From positions 1 through 28,445 of the forward strand of contig DGTK01000003.1 in NCBI GenBank assembly GCA_002393735.1: a stretch of 28,445 nucleotides of DNA. The letters run 5' to 3'. Positions 7,376 through 16,384 of this stretch are shown in pieces. Source of the DNA: Lachnospiraceae bacterium UBA4338. GTDB lineage: Bacteria; Bacillota; Clostridia; Lachnospirales; Lachnospiraceae. The translations under genes were made by a program, and so were the position numbers. How positions within the stretch are numbered: the stretch's first letter is position 1; each line of letters opens with the position of its first letter. A model generated the notes under the pieces. The model ran no database searches. It was given only the letters and a program-made list of their open reading frames with translations, and had not been told where the DNA came from.

Positions 7376-8378
7376 TTTCAAAAGCTCCCATGGTAGCTGC
7401 CATCATGGCCTTGATGGTATGCATTCTGTTTTCTGCTTCATCAAATACTCTTGAGTAGTCTGATTCGAATACTTCATCAGTAACCTCTAATTCGCTCATA
7501 CCAAACTTCTCACCAACCTGCTTACCGATAATGGTCTTGTGGTCATGATATGATGGAAGGCAGTGTAAGAAGATAGCGCTGTCCTTAGCATTCTTCATTA
7601 CATCCATTGTAACTCTGTAAGGTGTTAAATCCTTGATTCTTTCAGCCCATACTGATTCAGGCTCGCCCATGGATACCCATACATCTGTATAAATTACATC
7701 AGCATTTTTGCTGCCTTCATTAACATCTTCAGTAAATCTTAAGGTAGCACCGCTTTCCTTTGCATACTCTTCACACTGCTTAATAAGTGCTTCATCCGGG
7801 AAATATCTCTTCGGTGCAAGCGCTGTGAAATTCATACCCATCTTTGCACATGCAATCATAAGTGAATTACCCATGTTATATCTTGCATCTCCCATATATG
7901 TAAGATTAATTCCCTCAAGAGACCCAAGCTGCTCTCTTATTGTAAGAAGGTCAGCCAGCATCTGTGTAGGATGATACTCATTGGTTAATCCGTTCCATAC
8001 AGGCACATCTGCATATTTCGCAAGATCCTCAACGATTGTCTGTTCAAAGCCTCTGTATTCGATACCATCATACATTCTTCCAAGAACCCTTGCTGTATCT
8101 GCAATGCTTTCCTTCTTGCCAATCTGGCTGCCTGCAGGATCAAGGTATGTAACCTCCATACCAAGATCATGAGCTGCAACTTCAAAAGAACATCTGGTAC
8201 GTGTTGAAGTCTTCTCAAATATAAGAACCACATTCTTACCTGCAAGAGCGTCCTTGGTAAGAATACCCTTCTTCTTCATATCTTTTAACCTGGCCGCAAG
8301 GTCAATCATATATACTATTTCTTCTTTAGTAAAATCCTTCAGAGTTAAAAAATCCCTGCCCTTTAAACTGATTCCCAT
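7368..8378 (-). CDS. argF: Ornithine carbamoyltransferase
   Basis: Transfers the carbamoyl group from carbamoyl phosphate to ornithine, giving citrulline. The 336-aa protein contains carbamoyl-phosphate site STRTR (58-62), HPTQ (136-139), ornithine loop VSMGE (235-239) and the HCLP catalytic cysteine motif (272-275, C273), followed by SYHDH. ATG 8378 is 5 nt behind AGGAGG. No arginine deiminase or carbamate kinase gene is present, so the biosynthetic direction is more likely, though sequence alone does not separate ArgF from ArcB. It starts 13 nt after the NfeD-like gene and shares its stop region with the DUF6145-like gene. Only this one arginine step lies here; the rest of the pathway must be elsewhere. 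Confidence 0.95.
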   Translation of the reverse strand: MGISLKGRDFLTLKDFTKEEIVYMIDLAARLKDMKKKGILTKDALAGKNVVLIFEKTSTRTRCSFEVAAHDLGMEVTYLDPAGSQIGKKESIADTARVLGRMYDGIEYRGFEQTIVEDLAKYADVPVWNGLTNEYHPTQMLADLLTIREQLGSLEGINLTYMGDARYNMGNSLMIACAKMGMNFTALAPKRYFPDEALIKQCEEYAKESGATLRFTEDVNEGSKNADVIYTDVWVSMGEPESVWAERIKDLTPYRVTMDVMKNAKDSAIFLHCLPSYHDHKTIIGKQVGEKFGMSELEVTDEVFESDYSRVFDEAENRMHTIKAMMAATMGAFENE

Positions 8379-8391
8379 TTTATCCTCCTTA

Positions 8392-8685
8392 TCATTCCTT
8401 GGTCTCATCTTCAGGTCCGTTTGCTTCATTCATTTCCTGATATTTTTTATTCACTTCATTTATCTTATTACTCATATAATTTCTAATAAAAGGTCTTAGA
8501 AATACCAGAGTAAGAACAAGCTCGCAAACTGCCACTAAGGCAATAAATATATATGGCACTTTAAATACACTAAGAAGCGCCACCACCAGGGCTGTAACTG
8601 AAAAGCATATGAATATTCCATTCATAAATATTACTTCCATAACAGCCATTAAAACCATTATTCCTACGGCTATATATGTTACCAT
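8392..8685 (-). CDS. NfeD-like small membrane protein
   Basis: A 97-aa protein with about three membrane helices (roughly 3-20, 22-42 and 46-65), then RPFIRNYM and a charged tail (KINEVNKKYQEMNEANGPEDETKE). The pattern of helices, followed by an Arg-Pro and then a soluble stretch, matches the membrane part of NfeD proteins, but the C-terminal OB-fold domain is missing. The assignment is by pattern only, and it could be an unrelated small membrane protein. AAGGAT precedes ATG 8685. It is the first gene of the argF-coaX operon, directly after the sleB terminator. I could not identify a convincing promoter in the short gap. Confidence 0.6.
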   Translation of the reverse strand: MVTYIAVGIMVLMAVMEVIFMNGIFICFSVTALVVALLSVFKVPYIFIALVAVCELVLTLVFLRPFIRNYMSNKINEVNKKYQEMNEANGPEDETKE

Positions 8686-8716
8686 TTTTTATCCTTGTAA
8701 TTACACTTTTGGTGTG

Positions 8717-8757
8717 AATAGAAAAGCATAGCACTTACTATGCTATGCTTTTCTATT
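8717..8757 (-). terminator. Terminator after the SleB-type hydrolase
   Basis: A perfect 17-bp stem (8717-8733 and 8741-8757) with a 7-nt loop. The GC-rich core GCATAGCA is followed by CTTTTCTATT on the minus strand. A and T runs in both arms make it potentially bidirectional. It lies 30 nt past the sleB stop and separates it from the next operon. Confidence 0.85.
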
Positions 8758-8786
8758 TTATATGATATTTTAATTAAAATCAATGT

Positions 8787-10037
8787 TTAGTAGAATACGT
8801 GAGCACCGATAACTACACCGGTCTTGCTGCCCGCTCTCTTGAAGTACTTGGCATCACCAACATTGGTTGCACCATTAAGAGCATCCTCCGCTGCCTGACG
8901 GCATCCGGAACTTGCACCAATCGCCAGTCTGTCAGCAAGTTGTCCATTGGATACAGGGCCAAACTGACCAGGCGAATAAACAACATCGGTAATGTTATTA
9001 GGGAACTTGGATGAACGCACTCTGTTACAGATAACAGCACCAACTGCAAGTCTTCCTTCATAACCCTGATTACCTGCTTCACACTGTATGATACATGCAA
9101 GAAGTTCAACTTCATCTGCTGTACATTTAACCGAAGAATAAGATGTAACAAGCTGTGCCTTGGCAAGAGATGCGAGACGTTCTCTCTCCTTAATCTCTTC
9201 CATGGTTTCACCCTCTTCATAAATGAGTTCTACATCTACATACTGGCTGGCAACATAGCATTCTTTCTTCTCATACTTAATGCCTACCCAGCCGTCTAAT
9301 TCTTCTACAACAGGGTATTCCGAGCCAATCTCAAGTAAGCCTGCAACCTGAGCATCTTCTGAAGGTTCTTTACGAACTCTCAGAGTCATGGTATTAACTA
9401 TTGCTGTGTTGCAACCCAACTCCTTCGCATATTCAATTGCATCTTCATCAAAACAAAGATACTCGTTACTTACATAGCCTTCCAGATTTCCTGATTTGAT
9501 TCTGGACCACTCATCCCCTCTATATGTAAGTATGCCTCCGCAACCCTGATAGAGTTTGCCTACGCATTCCGAGTCGGCATCAGGCTCTGAACGTACATTA
9601 ACAGAGTTCTCAACCTTAGCCATAACAAAGTCGACTTCTTCCTCTTCTTCTTCGTCCTCTTCGCTAACTGAAGTCATGTTTCTGACAATCTCATCAACAG
9701 TGTCATGTGTTACTTCAACTTTTACATCGATAACACTTGCAACACCTGTTTCAAGTATGAGTCCTTGTTCCGCTATCGCCGCGGGGTCGGGGTCGGAGTC
9801 TGCATCGGAATCTGTTGTTTCAGTTCCTGTTGCTGCGCTCTGTGCTCCGCTCTCAGAAGACTGTGTGGCAGTTGTATTTGTCTGCACATCAGTTGATTCT
9901 TCTGTTACTGTTTCCGGTTCCTGAACAGCCTCTGTTCCGGCTGCCAAACCAACGAAACCAGATGTAAGGACCATCGCTGTGATTCCCAGAAGCATAGAAG
10001 GAATTAAAAACTTCCTTCTTCTTTCACTTCGTTTCAT
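8787..10037 (-). CDS. Exported cell-wall hydrolase: two SH3 domains plus SleB/CwlJ domain
   Basis: Predicted secreted or membrane-anchored peptidoglycan hydrolase of 416 aa. A basic N-terminus and hydrophobic segment (about 9-33) form a signal or anchor. A Ser/Thr/Asp/Glu-rich linker follows (35-90, with a run of acids at 126-135). Two bacterial SH3 domains (about 137-195 with NVRSEP, and 211-268 with LRVRKEP) probably bind the wall. The C-terminal hydrolase domain (306-416) contains CEAGNQGYEGRLAVGAVICNR, with E320 the likely catalytic acid. The product ends at HVFY, the usual end of SleB domains. ATG 10037 is 6 nt behind GGAGG. It has its own sigma-A promoter and a WalR-box-like site, fitting cell-wall control. 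It does not by itself show sporulation. Confidence 0.9.
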   Translation of the reverse strand: MKRSERRRKFLIPSMLLGITAMVLTSGFVGLAAGTEAVQEPETVTEESTDVQTNTTATQSSESGAQSAATGTETTDSDADSDPDPAAIAEQGLILETGVASVIDVKVEVTHDTVDEIVRNMTSVSEEDEEEEEEVDFVMAKVENSVNVRSEPDADSECVGKLYQGCGGILTYRGDEWSRIKSGNLEGYVSNEYLCFDEDAIEYAKELGCNTAIVNTMTLRVRKEPSEDAQVAGLLEIGSEYPVVEELDGWVGIKYEKKECYVASQYVDVELIYEEGETMEEIKERERLASLAKAQLVTSYSSVKCTADEVELLACIIQCEAGNQGYEGRLAVGAVICNRVRSSKFPNNITDVVYSPGQFGPVSNGQLADRLAIGASSGCRQAAEDALNGATNVGDAKYFKRAGSKTGVVIGAHVFY

Positions 10038-10068
10038 GCTATCCTCCAAAGATAAGCTATAAACCACT

Positions 10069-10095
10069 TGTTACGATTTTGTTACGTTTTGTTAT
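10069..10095. promoter_or_regulatory. WalR (YycF)-type box at the cell-wall hydrolase promoter
   Basis: The plus strand reads TGTTAC-GATTT-TGTTAC (10069-10085), an exact match to the WalR consensus TGTWAH-N5-TGTWAH as I know it from Bacillus and Staphylococcus. A third TGTTAT follows after 4 nt (10090-10095). The site covers the predicted transcription start and the -10 box, a position more often linked to repression than activation. Confidence 0.55.
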
Positions 10096-10122
10096 AATAG
10101 CAAATTAAAAAAAGTTTGTCAA
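10094..10122 (-). promoter_or_regulatory. Sigma-A promoter for the cell-wall hydrolase
   Basis: Minus strand perfect -35 TTGACA (10117-10122), 17-bp spacer, -10 TATTAT (10094-10099). A second TTGACA lies 9 bp further upstream. The predicted start is near 10087, giving a leader of about 50 nt. It begins about 30 bp after the proC stop. Confidence 0.85.
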
Positions 10123-10139
10123 TTTTGTCAAAAACTTAA

Positions 10140-10166
10140 CAAGGAGGGGATTATTATAACTCCTTG
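10140..10166 (-). terminator. Weak possible terminator after proC
   Basis: Perfect 7-bp inverted repeat (CAAGGAG, 13-nt loop, CTCCTTG) spanning the proC stop codon, followed on the minus strand by TTAAGTTTTT. The loop is long and the T-run interrupted, so read-through into the cell-wall hydrolase is likely. Confidence 0.3.
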
Positions 10167-10942
10167 GAAACCTCTGATGCTTCAATAACTGCATCCATAA
10201 CACTGCCTCTGAAACCGCTTTCCTCAAGTGACCTTACTGCAGCGATTGTGGTACCTGCAGGCGAGCAGACCATATCCTTAAGTTCCCCTGGATGTTTGCC
10301 TGTTTCAAGCATTAACCTGGCAGAACCCATAACAGCCTGAGCAGCAAATTCATATGCAAGTGCCCTTGGCATTCCTTCTGCAACTGCTCCATCTGCCATT
10401 GCTTCTATAAACATAAATACATAGGCAGGAGCGCTTCCGCTTACACCTACCACTGCATCCATTAATCTTTCAGGAACTTCTATAGCCTTACCAAAACTGG
10501 ATAAAATCTTCTTTACAACAGCCTTATCTTCTTCAGCGATTAAACCATTAAATGAATAACCGATGGCAGCCTCTCTGATTAATGCAGGTGTATTAGGCAT
10601 GGTTCTTACAATCTTAACTTCACCCAGTAACTCTTCAAGTGCCTCAATGGTTCTTCCTGCAACAATTGAGATAACAATTGTGTTAGAAGAAATCTTACCA
10701 TTAAGTTCCTTAACAGCGTCAGATAAGAACTGCGGCTTTACTGCAAGAATAAGTACATCTGAGTTTGATGCTACATCAAGGTTTGATCCTAAGATATTAA
10801 TCTTGTTTTCTTTAGCCTTTTCCTTTGCTGCATCTGAAACATCATATCCATATACATCTGATGCTGATACAACACTATTTGAAATAATACCCTGCATAAT
10901 TGCACTTGCCATATTGCCAAGTCCGATAAAACCAATTTTCAT
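10154..10942 (-). CDS. proC: Pyrroline-5-carboxylate reductase
   Basis: Last step of proline synthesis: NAD(P)H-dependent reduction of pyrroline-5-carboxylate. The 262-aa protein starts with a Rossmann motif, GFIGLGNMASAI (4-15), then LAVKPQ and RTMPNTPALI. The dimerising, substrate-binding C-terminal domain carries GVSGSAPAYVFMFIEAMADGAV and the family signature HPGELKDMVCSPAGTTIAAV. ATG 10942 has AGAGGAAG upstream. It starts 20 nt after the methyltransferase stop and probably belongs to the dnaE-pfkA transcript. No proA or proB lies nearby. Confidence 0.96.
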   Translation of the reverse strand: MKIGFIGLGNMASAIMQGIISNSVVSASDVYGYDVSDAAKEKAKENKINILGSNLDVASNSDVLILAVKPQFLSDAVKELNGKISSNTIVISIVAGRTIEALEELLGEVKIVRTMPNTPALIREAAIGYSFNGLIAEEDKAVVKKILSSFGKAIEVPERLMDAVVGVSGSAPAYVFMFIEAMADGAVAEGMPRALAYEFAAQAVMGSARLMLETGKHPGELKDMVCSPAGTTIAAVRSLEESGFRGSVMDAVIEASEVSKEL

Positions 10943-10962
10943 TTTTTCTTCCTCTTCTATTT

Positions 10963-11760
10963 CTATATTCCCACTTGTCTTTTTATTTCATACATCATAA
11001 CTGATGCTGCCACTGAAGCATTAAGTGATTCCACCTCTCCGCTCATTGGTATATAACAGGATGATGTACATTTCTCACTTGTTTCTTTTGTAATACCATT
11101 ACCTTCGTTGCCAATTACAACAGCGGTCTTTAATCCAAATTTATAATCATAAAGACTCCTCGACTCATCATCAAGAATCGTTGCCATAACCACGAAATCA
11201 TTTTTCTTTAATTTATCAATAATGGTATCAATATCTTCATAAACTACAGGTACTTTGAAGATAGTTCCCATAGTTGCTCTTACAACCTTTGGATTATATT
11301 TATCAACCGTTCCCTTTGATGCAAGTATTCCTGCCATTCCTGCTGCCTCAGCAGTTCTCAGAATGGTTCCCATGTTTCCCGGATCCTGAAGGTTCTCCAA
11401 AACCAGCACCGGCTTGCCTAAAGATATAACCGTCTCCAGGTCACCATACATTCTTTTACATACGGCCATAATTCCCTGGGGAGTAACCGTATTGGAAACA
11501 GACTTAAAAATATTATTATCAACAACCTGCACCTTATCTTCATAGTCTTTTTTATCCTTGCCAAACTTTGTCAGCATATCATTAAAAGACTTATTATAAA
11601 AATCCTCAGAAACATATAAAGACTTAACCTTACTTAAAGGAGCCTCCATGCATAGTCTTGCACCTTCCAAAACAAACAGGTCGTTCTTTTCCCTTGCTTT
11701 GGACTTCTCCAGTAATTCTTTAATCAGTTTAATCTGAGGATTATTATAGGCTGTAATCAT
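10963..11760 (-). CDS. TrmH/SpoU-family RNA 2'-O-methyltransferase
   Basis: SAM-dependent methylation of a ribose 2'-OH in rRNA or tRNA; the exact target cannot be told from sequence. The 265-aa protein has an N-terminal L30e-like substrate-binding domain (about 1-100, with FVLEGARL) and the knotted SPOUT domain with motif 1 NLQDPGNMGTILRTAEAAG (123-141), motif 2 VIGNEGNGI (215-223) and motif 3 IPMSGEVESLNASVAASV (237-254). Its ATG shares a base with the pfkA stop codon (TAATG), so translation is coupled. The length and N-terminal domain fit the RlmB/YsgA-like group. Confidence 0.92.
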   Translation of the reverse strand: MITAYNNPQIKLIKELLEKSKAREKNDLFVLEGARLCMEAPLSKVKSLYVSEDFYNKSFNDMLTKFGKDKKDYEDKVQVVDNNIFKSVSNTVTPQGIMAVCKRMYGDLETVISLGKPVLVLENLQDPGNMGTILRTAEAAGMAGILASKGTVDKYNPKVVRATMGTIFKVPVVYEDIDTIIDKLKKNDFVVMATILDDESRSLYDYKFGLKTAVVIGNEGNGITKETSEKCTSSCYIPMSGEVESLNASVAASVMMYEIKRQVGI

Positions 11761-12725
11761 TATAAAACCTTACTAATTTTGTACTGATATTCAGGAATCT
11801 CTTTAGTCATGTTAAGTGCTTCCTCAATATCAAAATCAACGAACTCGCCACCCTTAAATGCCACTACTCTGTTGGTCTTTCCATCGATAAGGATATCAGC
11901 AGCATAGGCACCCATAATTGAGGCATAATATCTGTCCTTACATGTTGGTGAACCACCTCTTTGCATGTAACCTAATATTGTAGCTCTTGTTTCAATACCG
12001 GTAGCAGCTTCAATTCTTCTTGCCATTGATGTTGAGTGACCAATACCTTCGGCATTAATAATGATATGATGTTTCTTACCTTTTTTACGATTCTGAATAA
12101 TATTATTAATAATATTCTGTTCATTGTAATCATATGTTTCAGGAAGAAGAATATCTTCAGCACCATTGGCTATACCACACCAAAGAGCAATATAACCGGC
12201 ATTACGTCCCATAACCTCAATGATTGAACATCTTTCATGAGATGAAGATGTATCTCTTACCTTATCTATAGCCTGCATGGCTGTATTAACAGCTGTATCA
12301 AAACCGATTGTATAATCAGTACATGCAATATCAAGGTCGATTGTACCAGGAATACCTATTGTATTAATACCATGTCTTGCAAGAGCCTGTGCACCTCTGT
12401 ATGAGCCGTCACCACCGATAACAACAATGCCATCGATGCCATGCTTCTTACAGATTTCAGCACCCTGAGCCTGACCTTCTTCAGTAGTGAATTCCATACA
12501 TCTTGCTGTACCAAGAATTGTACCACCTCTTTGAATTGTATCTGATACATTCTGTCTTTCAAGATCAATTATCTCTTCAGCAAGAAGTCCGGCATATCCT
12601 CTTTTAATGCCTTTAACCTTTACTCCGCGACTAAGTGCTGTTCTGGTCACCGCTCTTATTGCAGCATTCATTCCAGGAGCATCTCCACCACTGGTTAATA
12701 CACCTATTGTCTTAATCTCTGCCAT
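11760..12725 (-). CDS. pfkA: ATP-dependent 6-phosphofructokinase
   Basis: Phosphorylates fructose-6-phosphate in the committed step of glycolysis. The 321-aa protein carries SGGDAPGMNA (12-21), GGDGSYRGA (104-112) and PGTIDLDIACTDYTIGFDTA (126-145), then the fructose-6-phosphate motif EVMGRNAGYIA (170-180). Glycines at the two positions that separate ATP from pyrophosphate users (GGDG and PGTID) indicate the ATP type. The usual TIDND is TIDLD here; the catalytic Asp (D130) is kept, so activity is expected. The start has GAGGAAG upstream. It lies between dnaE and the SpoU methylase, an order I know from related Clostridia. Confidence 0.96.
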   Translation of the reverse strand: MAEIKTIGVLTSGGDAPGMNAAIRAVTRTALSRGVKVKGIKRGYAGLLAEEIIDLERQNVSDTIQRGGTILGTARCMEFTTEEGQAQGAEICKKHGIDGIVVIGGDGSYRGAQALARHGINTIGIPGTIDLDIACTDYTIGFDTAVNTAMQAIDKVRDTSSSHERCSIIEVMGRNAGYIALWCGIANGAEDILLPETYDYNEQNIINNIIQNRKKGKKHHIIINAEGIGHSTSMARRIEAATGIETRATILGYMQRGGSPTCKDRYYASIMGAYAADILIDGKTNRVVAFKGGEFVDFDIEEALNMTKEIPEYQYKISKVL

Positions 12726-12769
12726 AATATTAATCTTCCTCTCTAACTTAATTATTATGCACCTATATT

Positions 12770-15700
12770 TTACTCTCTTAAAACCACGTTGTCATCCCCT
12801 AATATTTCTTTAAGTTTATCCATAAGCCAGTCTTCTGAACCCACCTTAATACTTGGATTCTTCATAACCTGCTTATTCTCTCTTATAAATATGTTCAGGG
12901 AATTATTACCAATGCTTCTTTTTATAAGTGGCGCGATACGGTTAATATATAAATCCCTATACTGTTCATCCGTATCAAATGATAACCACAGTTTCTTAGG
13001 CATGTCATCGAAAGACACGATATTGTCGGCATTGATTTTGGCCGTATTGTTGTCTTCAACTGACACTCTTCCGTAGACAAATACTTTATTGTCTTCCACA
13101 AGTGCCTTATGACATTTCTGATAAGTCTTAGGAAATACCAGGACATCCACGCTGCCATCTAAATCCTCAACCACGATTGTGGCCATCTGCTCGCCGCGCT
13201 TGGTCATTCTCTTGTCAACTTTTGTAATTATACCACCAACTACTGCATTGTCGTTGTGCTTAACTTTAAGTTCGATTGTATCATCCACATTTACCATATC
13301 AGGATTGTCTTCTTCTGACTCCTCGTCATCACCCCCAATGGCAAAATCCCCGCAGCTGTTGGTTATGTTCTTCTTAATTATATCTTCATAGTCCTCTAAT
13401 GGATGACCGCTTAAATAAATGCCCAGCACTTCTTTTTCGAAGAAGAGTTTCTGCTCCTTACTGTAATCATCAGTTCTCTTAATTGCAATCTTCTTTGAGT
13501 TCTTAAGTTCGTCATCACCAAAATCAAAGAGACTCATCTGACCGGCCATGTTCTTCTTATTGCCGTCTTTCTCTTTCTTAAGGGAATCCATAATAATATC
13601 TGAGGCTTCCATTAACTCTCTTCTGTTATATCCGAAGGAGTCGAAGACACCGGCTTTAATGAAGTTCTGGACGGCTCTTTTGTTAATATTGCCATCCATA
13701 CGGTCTATGAAATCCTCAAGGTCTGTGTATGGTCCGTTCTTCTCTCTTTCTTCTACAAGCGCCCTGATGACAGGCTCGCCAATATTCTTGATTGCAAGAA
13801 GTGAATAATTGATTTCGTTGCCGTATGCCACGAAATTAACATCACCTGTATTGATATCAGGAGGCACTATCTTAATGCCAATTTCTTTTGCAACCTTAAT
13901 ATATTCAGATACCTTTGTCGGGTTATCAATTACTGATGTAATAAGGGCTGCCATATATTCTTCCTTGTAATAATACTTAAGGAAAGCTGTCTGGAATGTA
14001 ATAAAAGCATAGGCTGCCGCATGGGATTTATTGAATGCATATTTGGCAAAATCAATCATCCTGTCGTAAATCTGATTGGCAATCTTCGGGTCAATTCCGT
14101 TGTTTTGACAACCTTTTATTCCCAGTTTTTCATTACCGTAAACGAAATACTCCCTGTTCTCTTCCATTATGGTGGTCTTCTTTTTGGACATGGCTTTACG
14201 CACTTCGTCGGAACGTCCCATGGAGAAGCCGGCCAGGTCTCTGACTATTTGCATAACCTGTTCCTGATAAATAATTACACCGTAGGTAGGAGCCAGAATC
14301 GGTTCAAGCTGCGTGCACAGATATTCAATTGTTTCCGGATGTTCCTTACCTCTGATATAGTCCGGAATATCATCCATAGGTCCCGGTCTGTACAAGGAAA
14401 TACCCGCAATAACATCGGCAATGCTGTTAGGTTTTAATTCCTTCATGAATTCCTTCATACCCGGACTTTCAATCTGGAATACACCGTCAGTCTTGCCTGT
14501 TCCAATGAAATCAAGAAGGGCTTTGTCATTAATGTCTATCTTGTTTATATCAAGGTCAATACCCTTTGATTTCTTTATATTATCAACTGTATTTTTAATA
14601 ACTGTAAGGTTACGAAGTGCAAGGAAGTCCATCTTAAGAAGACCAAGTTTCTCTACTTCGTCCTTGTCATATTCTGTTGTGATGATACCTTCTGCTGACC
14701 TCTGAAGAGGAAGATAATTATCAGCTCTTTCAGGGCAGATAACAACGCCTGCTGCATGGATACCCGGCTGTCTTGGAAGACCTTCTAATTTCATGGCCAT
14801 ATCCATTGCTTCCTTAACACCTGAATCAAGGTCATATAATTCCTTAAGTTCAGGGCTGATTTCAAGAGCCTGAGGAAGAGTTATTTCCTTACCCTCCAAG
14901 TTTTTTGCAGGAATGGTTTTGGTTATCTGATTGGAAAGTGAGAAAGGAATATCAAGCACTCTTGCTACATCCTTAAAGGCACTCTTGGCCTTCATCCTGT
15001 TCTGGGTAATAATCTGAACTACTCTTTCATCACCATATTTACGGCGTACATAATCTATTACTTCTCCACGTCTTTCCGTACAAAAATCAATATCAATATC
15101 AGGCATGGATACACGGCTTGGACTTAGGAAACGCTCAAAATAAAGTTCATATTCCATTGGGTCCACTTCCGTAATATGTATACAGTATGAAACCATGGAA
15201 CCTGCGGCTGAACCACGTCCCGGACCAACCGGTATATCCTGACTCTTTGCATAGTTTATAAAGTCCCATACGATAAGGAAGTAATTAACATATCCCATCT
15301 GGGAGATTACGCCAAGTTCATAAAGAAGTCTTTCTCTGTATTCGGGGATTTTATCCGCGAACTTATCTTCAGGATATCTTTCCTTAAAGCCTTCATCACA
15401 AAGTTGTCTTAAATAAACCTCGCTGTCCATTCCGTCAGGAGCATCATATCTAGGAATACGAAGGACTCTGTCCTCATCATAAGGAATGGTAATATGACAT
15501 CTGTCCGCAATCTTCTGAGTATTGTCTATAGCCTGCTGGGCATATGGGAACAGCTCTCTCATCTCTTCTTCGGAGCGGACATAGAACTGTCTTGGCTCAT
15601 AGGTTAATTTATCTTCATCCGATAATTTCTTACCGGTCTGAATGCATACAAGAACCTGCTGTGCCTCGGAATCATCGATGTTTGTATAGTGAACATCGTT

Positions 15701-16306
15701 GGTGGCAACCAGCTCGATTCCCGTCTCTTCACTTAATCTCATAAGGCCCTGATTAACTGCCTTCTGGGCTGGAATCTGGTGGTCCTGAAGTTCCAGGAAG
15801 TAGTTGTCTGCGCCGAAGGTCTCCCTATACCTGAGAGCGGTTTCCTTGGCGCCCTGATAATTACCGGCGAGAATTTTGACCGCAACTTCACCCTGAATAC
15901 ATCCGGACAAACAGATAAGTCCTTCATGATACTTTTTAATCAAATCAAAATCTATTCTTGGCCTGTTATAATACATACCATCCACAAAGCCCTGAGAGAC
16001 CAGTTTAACCAGATTCTCATAGCCTTTATTATTCTCAGCAAGCAAAATCAGGTGGTAGTACTTGTTATGCGGATCCTTATCGAATCTTGTCTGAGGCGCA
16101 ACATAAACCTCACATCCGATAATGGGATTGATGCCTTCTTTGCGGCATGCCACATAAAACTGAATAGCGCCATACATAACACCATGATCTGTAATGGCGG
16201 CGCTGTTCATGCCAAGTTCCTTGACTCTCTTAACATAGTCTGCGACTTTGTTAGAGCCGTCAAGAAGGCTGTATTCTGTATGTACATGTAAGTGTGTAAA
16301 AGCCAT
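12770..16306 (-). CDS. dnaE: DNA polymerase III subunit alpha, DnaE type
   Basis: Replicative-type DNA polymerase of 1178 aa. Domain order: PHP (1 to about 210; metal-ligand motifs HLHVH 5-9, TDH 39-41 and NDVHY 203-207 are intact, so a PHP exonuclease is possible), then palm and fingers with GPGRGSAAGS (361-370) and catalytic acids D403 and D405 (PDIDIDF) and D560 (KMDFL). A helix-hairpin-helix region follows, then a C-terminal OB fold (VGGIITKVDKRMTKRGEQM). This is the DnaE1 arrangement rather than PolC, because there is no inserted DnaQ-like exonuclease. Clostridia usually carry PolC as well. GAGG lies 6 nt before ATG 16306. The acidic patch DDEESEEDNPD precedes the OB fold. Confidence 0.96.
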   Translation of the reverse strand: MAFTHLHVHTEYSLLDGSNKVADYVKRVKELGMNSAAITDHGVMYGAIQFYVACRKEGINPIIGCEVYVAPQTRFDKDPHNKYYHLILLAENNKGYENLVKLVSQGFVDGMYYNRPRIDFDLIKKYHEGLICLSGCIQGEVAVKILAGNYQGAKETALRYRETFGADNYFLELQDHQIPAQKAVNQGLMRLSEETGIELVATNDVHYTNIDDSEAQQVLVCIQTGKKLSDEDKLTYEPRQFYVRSEEEMRELFPYAQQAIDNTQKIADRCHITIPYDEDRVLRIPRYDAPDGMDSEVYLRQLCDEGFKERYPEDKFADKIPEYRERLLYELGVISQMGYVNYFLIVWDFINYAKSQDIPVGPGRGSAAGSMVSYCIHITEVDPMEYELYFERFLSPSRVSMPDIDIDFCTERRGEVIDYVRRKYGDERVVQIITQNRMKAKSAFKDVARVLDIPFSLSNQITKTIPAKNLEGKEITLPQALEISPELKELYDLDSGVKEAMDMAMKLEGLPRQPGIHAAGVVICPERADNYLPLQRSAEGIITTEYDKDEVEKLGLLKMDFLALRNLTVIKNTVDNIKKSKGIDLDINKIDINDKALLDFIGTGKTDGVFQIESPGMKEFMKELKPNSIADVIAGISLYRPGPMDDIPDYIRGKEHPETIEYLCTQLEPILAPTYGVIIYQEQVMQIVRDLAGFSMGRSDEVRKAMSKKKTTIMEENREYFVYGNEKLGIKGCQNNGIDPKIANQIYDRMIDFAKYAFNKSHAAAYAFITFQTAFLKYYYKEEYMAALITSVIDNPTKVSEYIKVAKEIGIKIVPPDINTGDVNFVAYGNEINYSLLAIKNIGEPVIRALVEEREKNGPYTDLEDFIDRMDGNINKRAVQNFIKAGVFDSFGYNRRELMEASDIIMDSLKKEKDGNKKNMAGQMSLFDFGDDELKNSKKIAIKRTDDYSKEQKLFFEKEVLGIYLSGHPLEDYEDIIKKNITNSCGDFAIGGDDEESEEDNPDMVNVDDTIELKVKHNDNAVVGGIITKVDKRMTKRGEQMATIVVEDLDGSVDVLVFPKTYQKCHKALVEDNKVFVYGRVSVEDNNTAKINADNIVSFDDMPKKLWLSFDTDEQYRDLYINRIAPLIKRSIGNNSLNIFIRENKQVMKNPSIKVGSEDWLMDKLKEILGDDNVVLRE

Positions 16307-16384
16307 ATCAACCTCGAAAAATTAACCAAAAAACTACAAATATAATAATACACCAAAATGGATGTCGGCGCAATCACTCACGTT

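Noticed and set aside
9556..9924. Plus-strand serine/threonine-rich reading frame
   Set aside because: It is the antisense of the acidic, Ser/Thr-rich linker of the cell-wall hydrolase. It has no ribosome site, and the composition is a by-product of the opposite strand.
8787..10037. SleB-type domain as evidence that the organism forms spores
   Set aside because: SleB/CwlJ-type domains also occur in non-spore wall hydrolases. The SH3 domains and the WalR-like box point to vegetative use. No other sporulation gene is in the window.
12329..12348. PfkA motif TIDLD in place of TIDND as a sign of inactivity
   Set aside because: The catalytic aspartate and both glycines of the ATP-type active site are kept, and I recall the same variant in related Clostridia. 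An active enzyme is more likely.
12789..16291. Several plus-strand reading frames of 60-170 codons across dnaE
   Set aside because: All lie antisense to the firmly identified polymerase gene, have no ribosome sites and show no recognisable domains.
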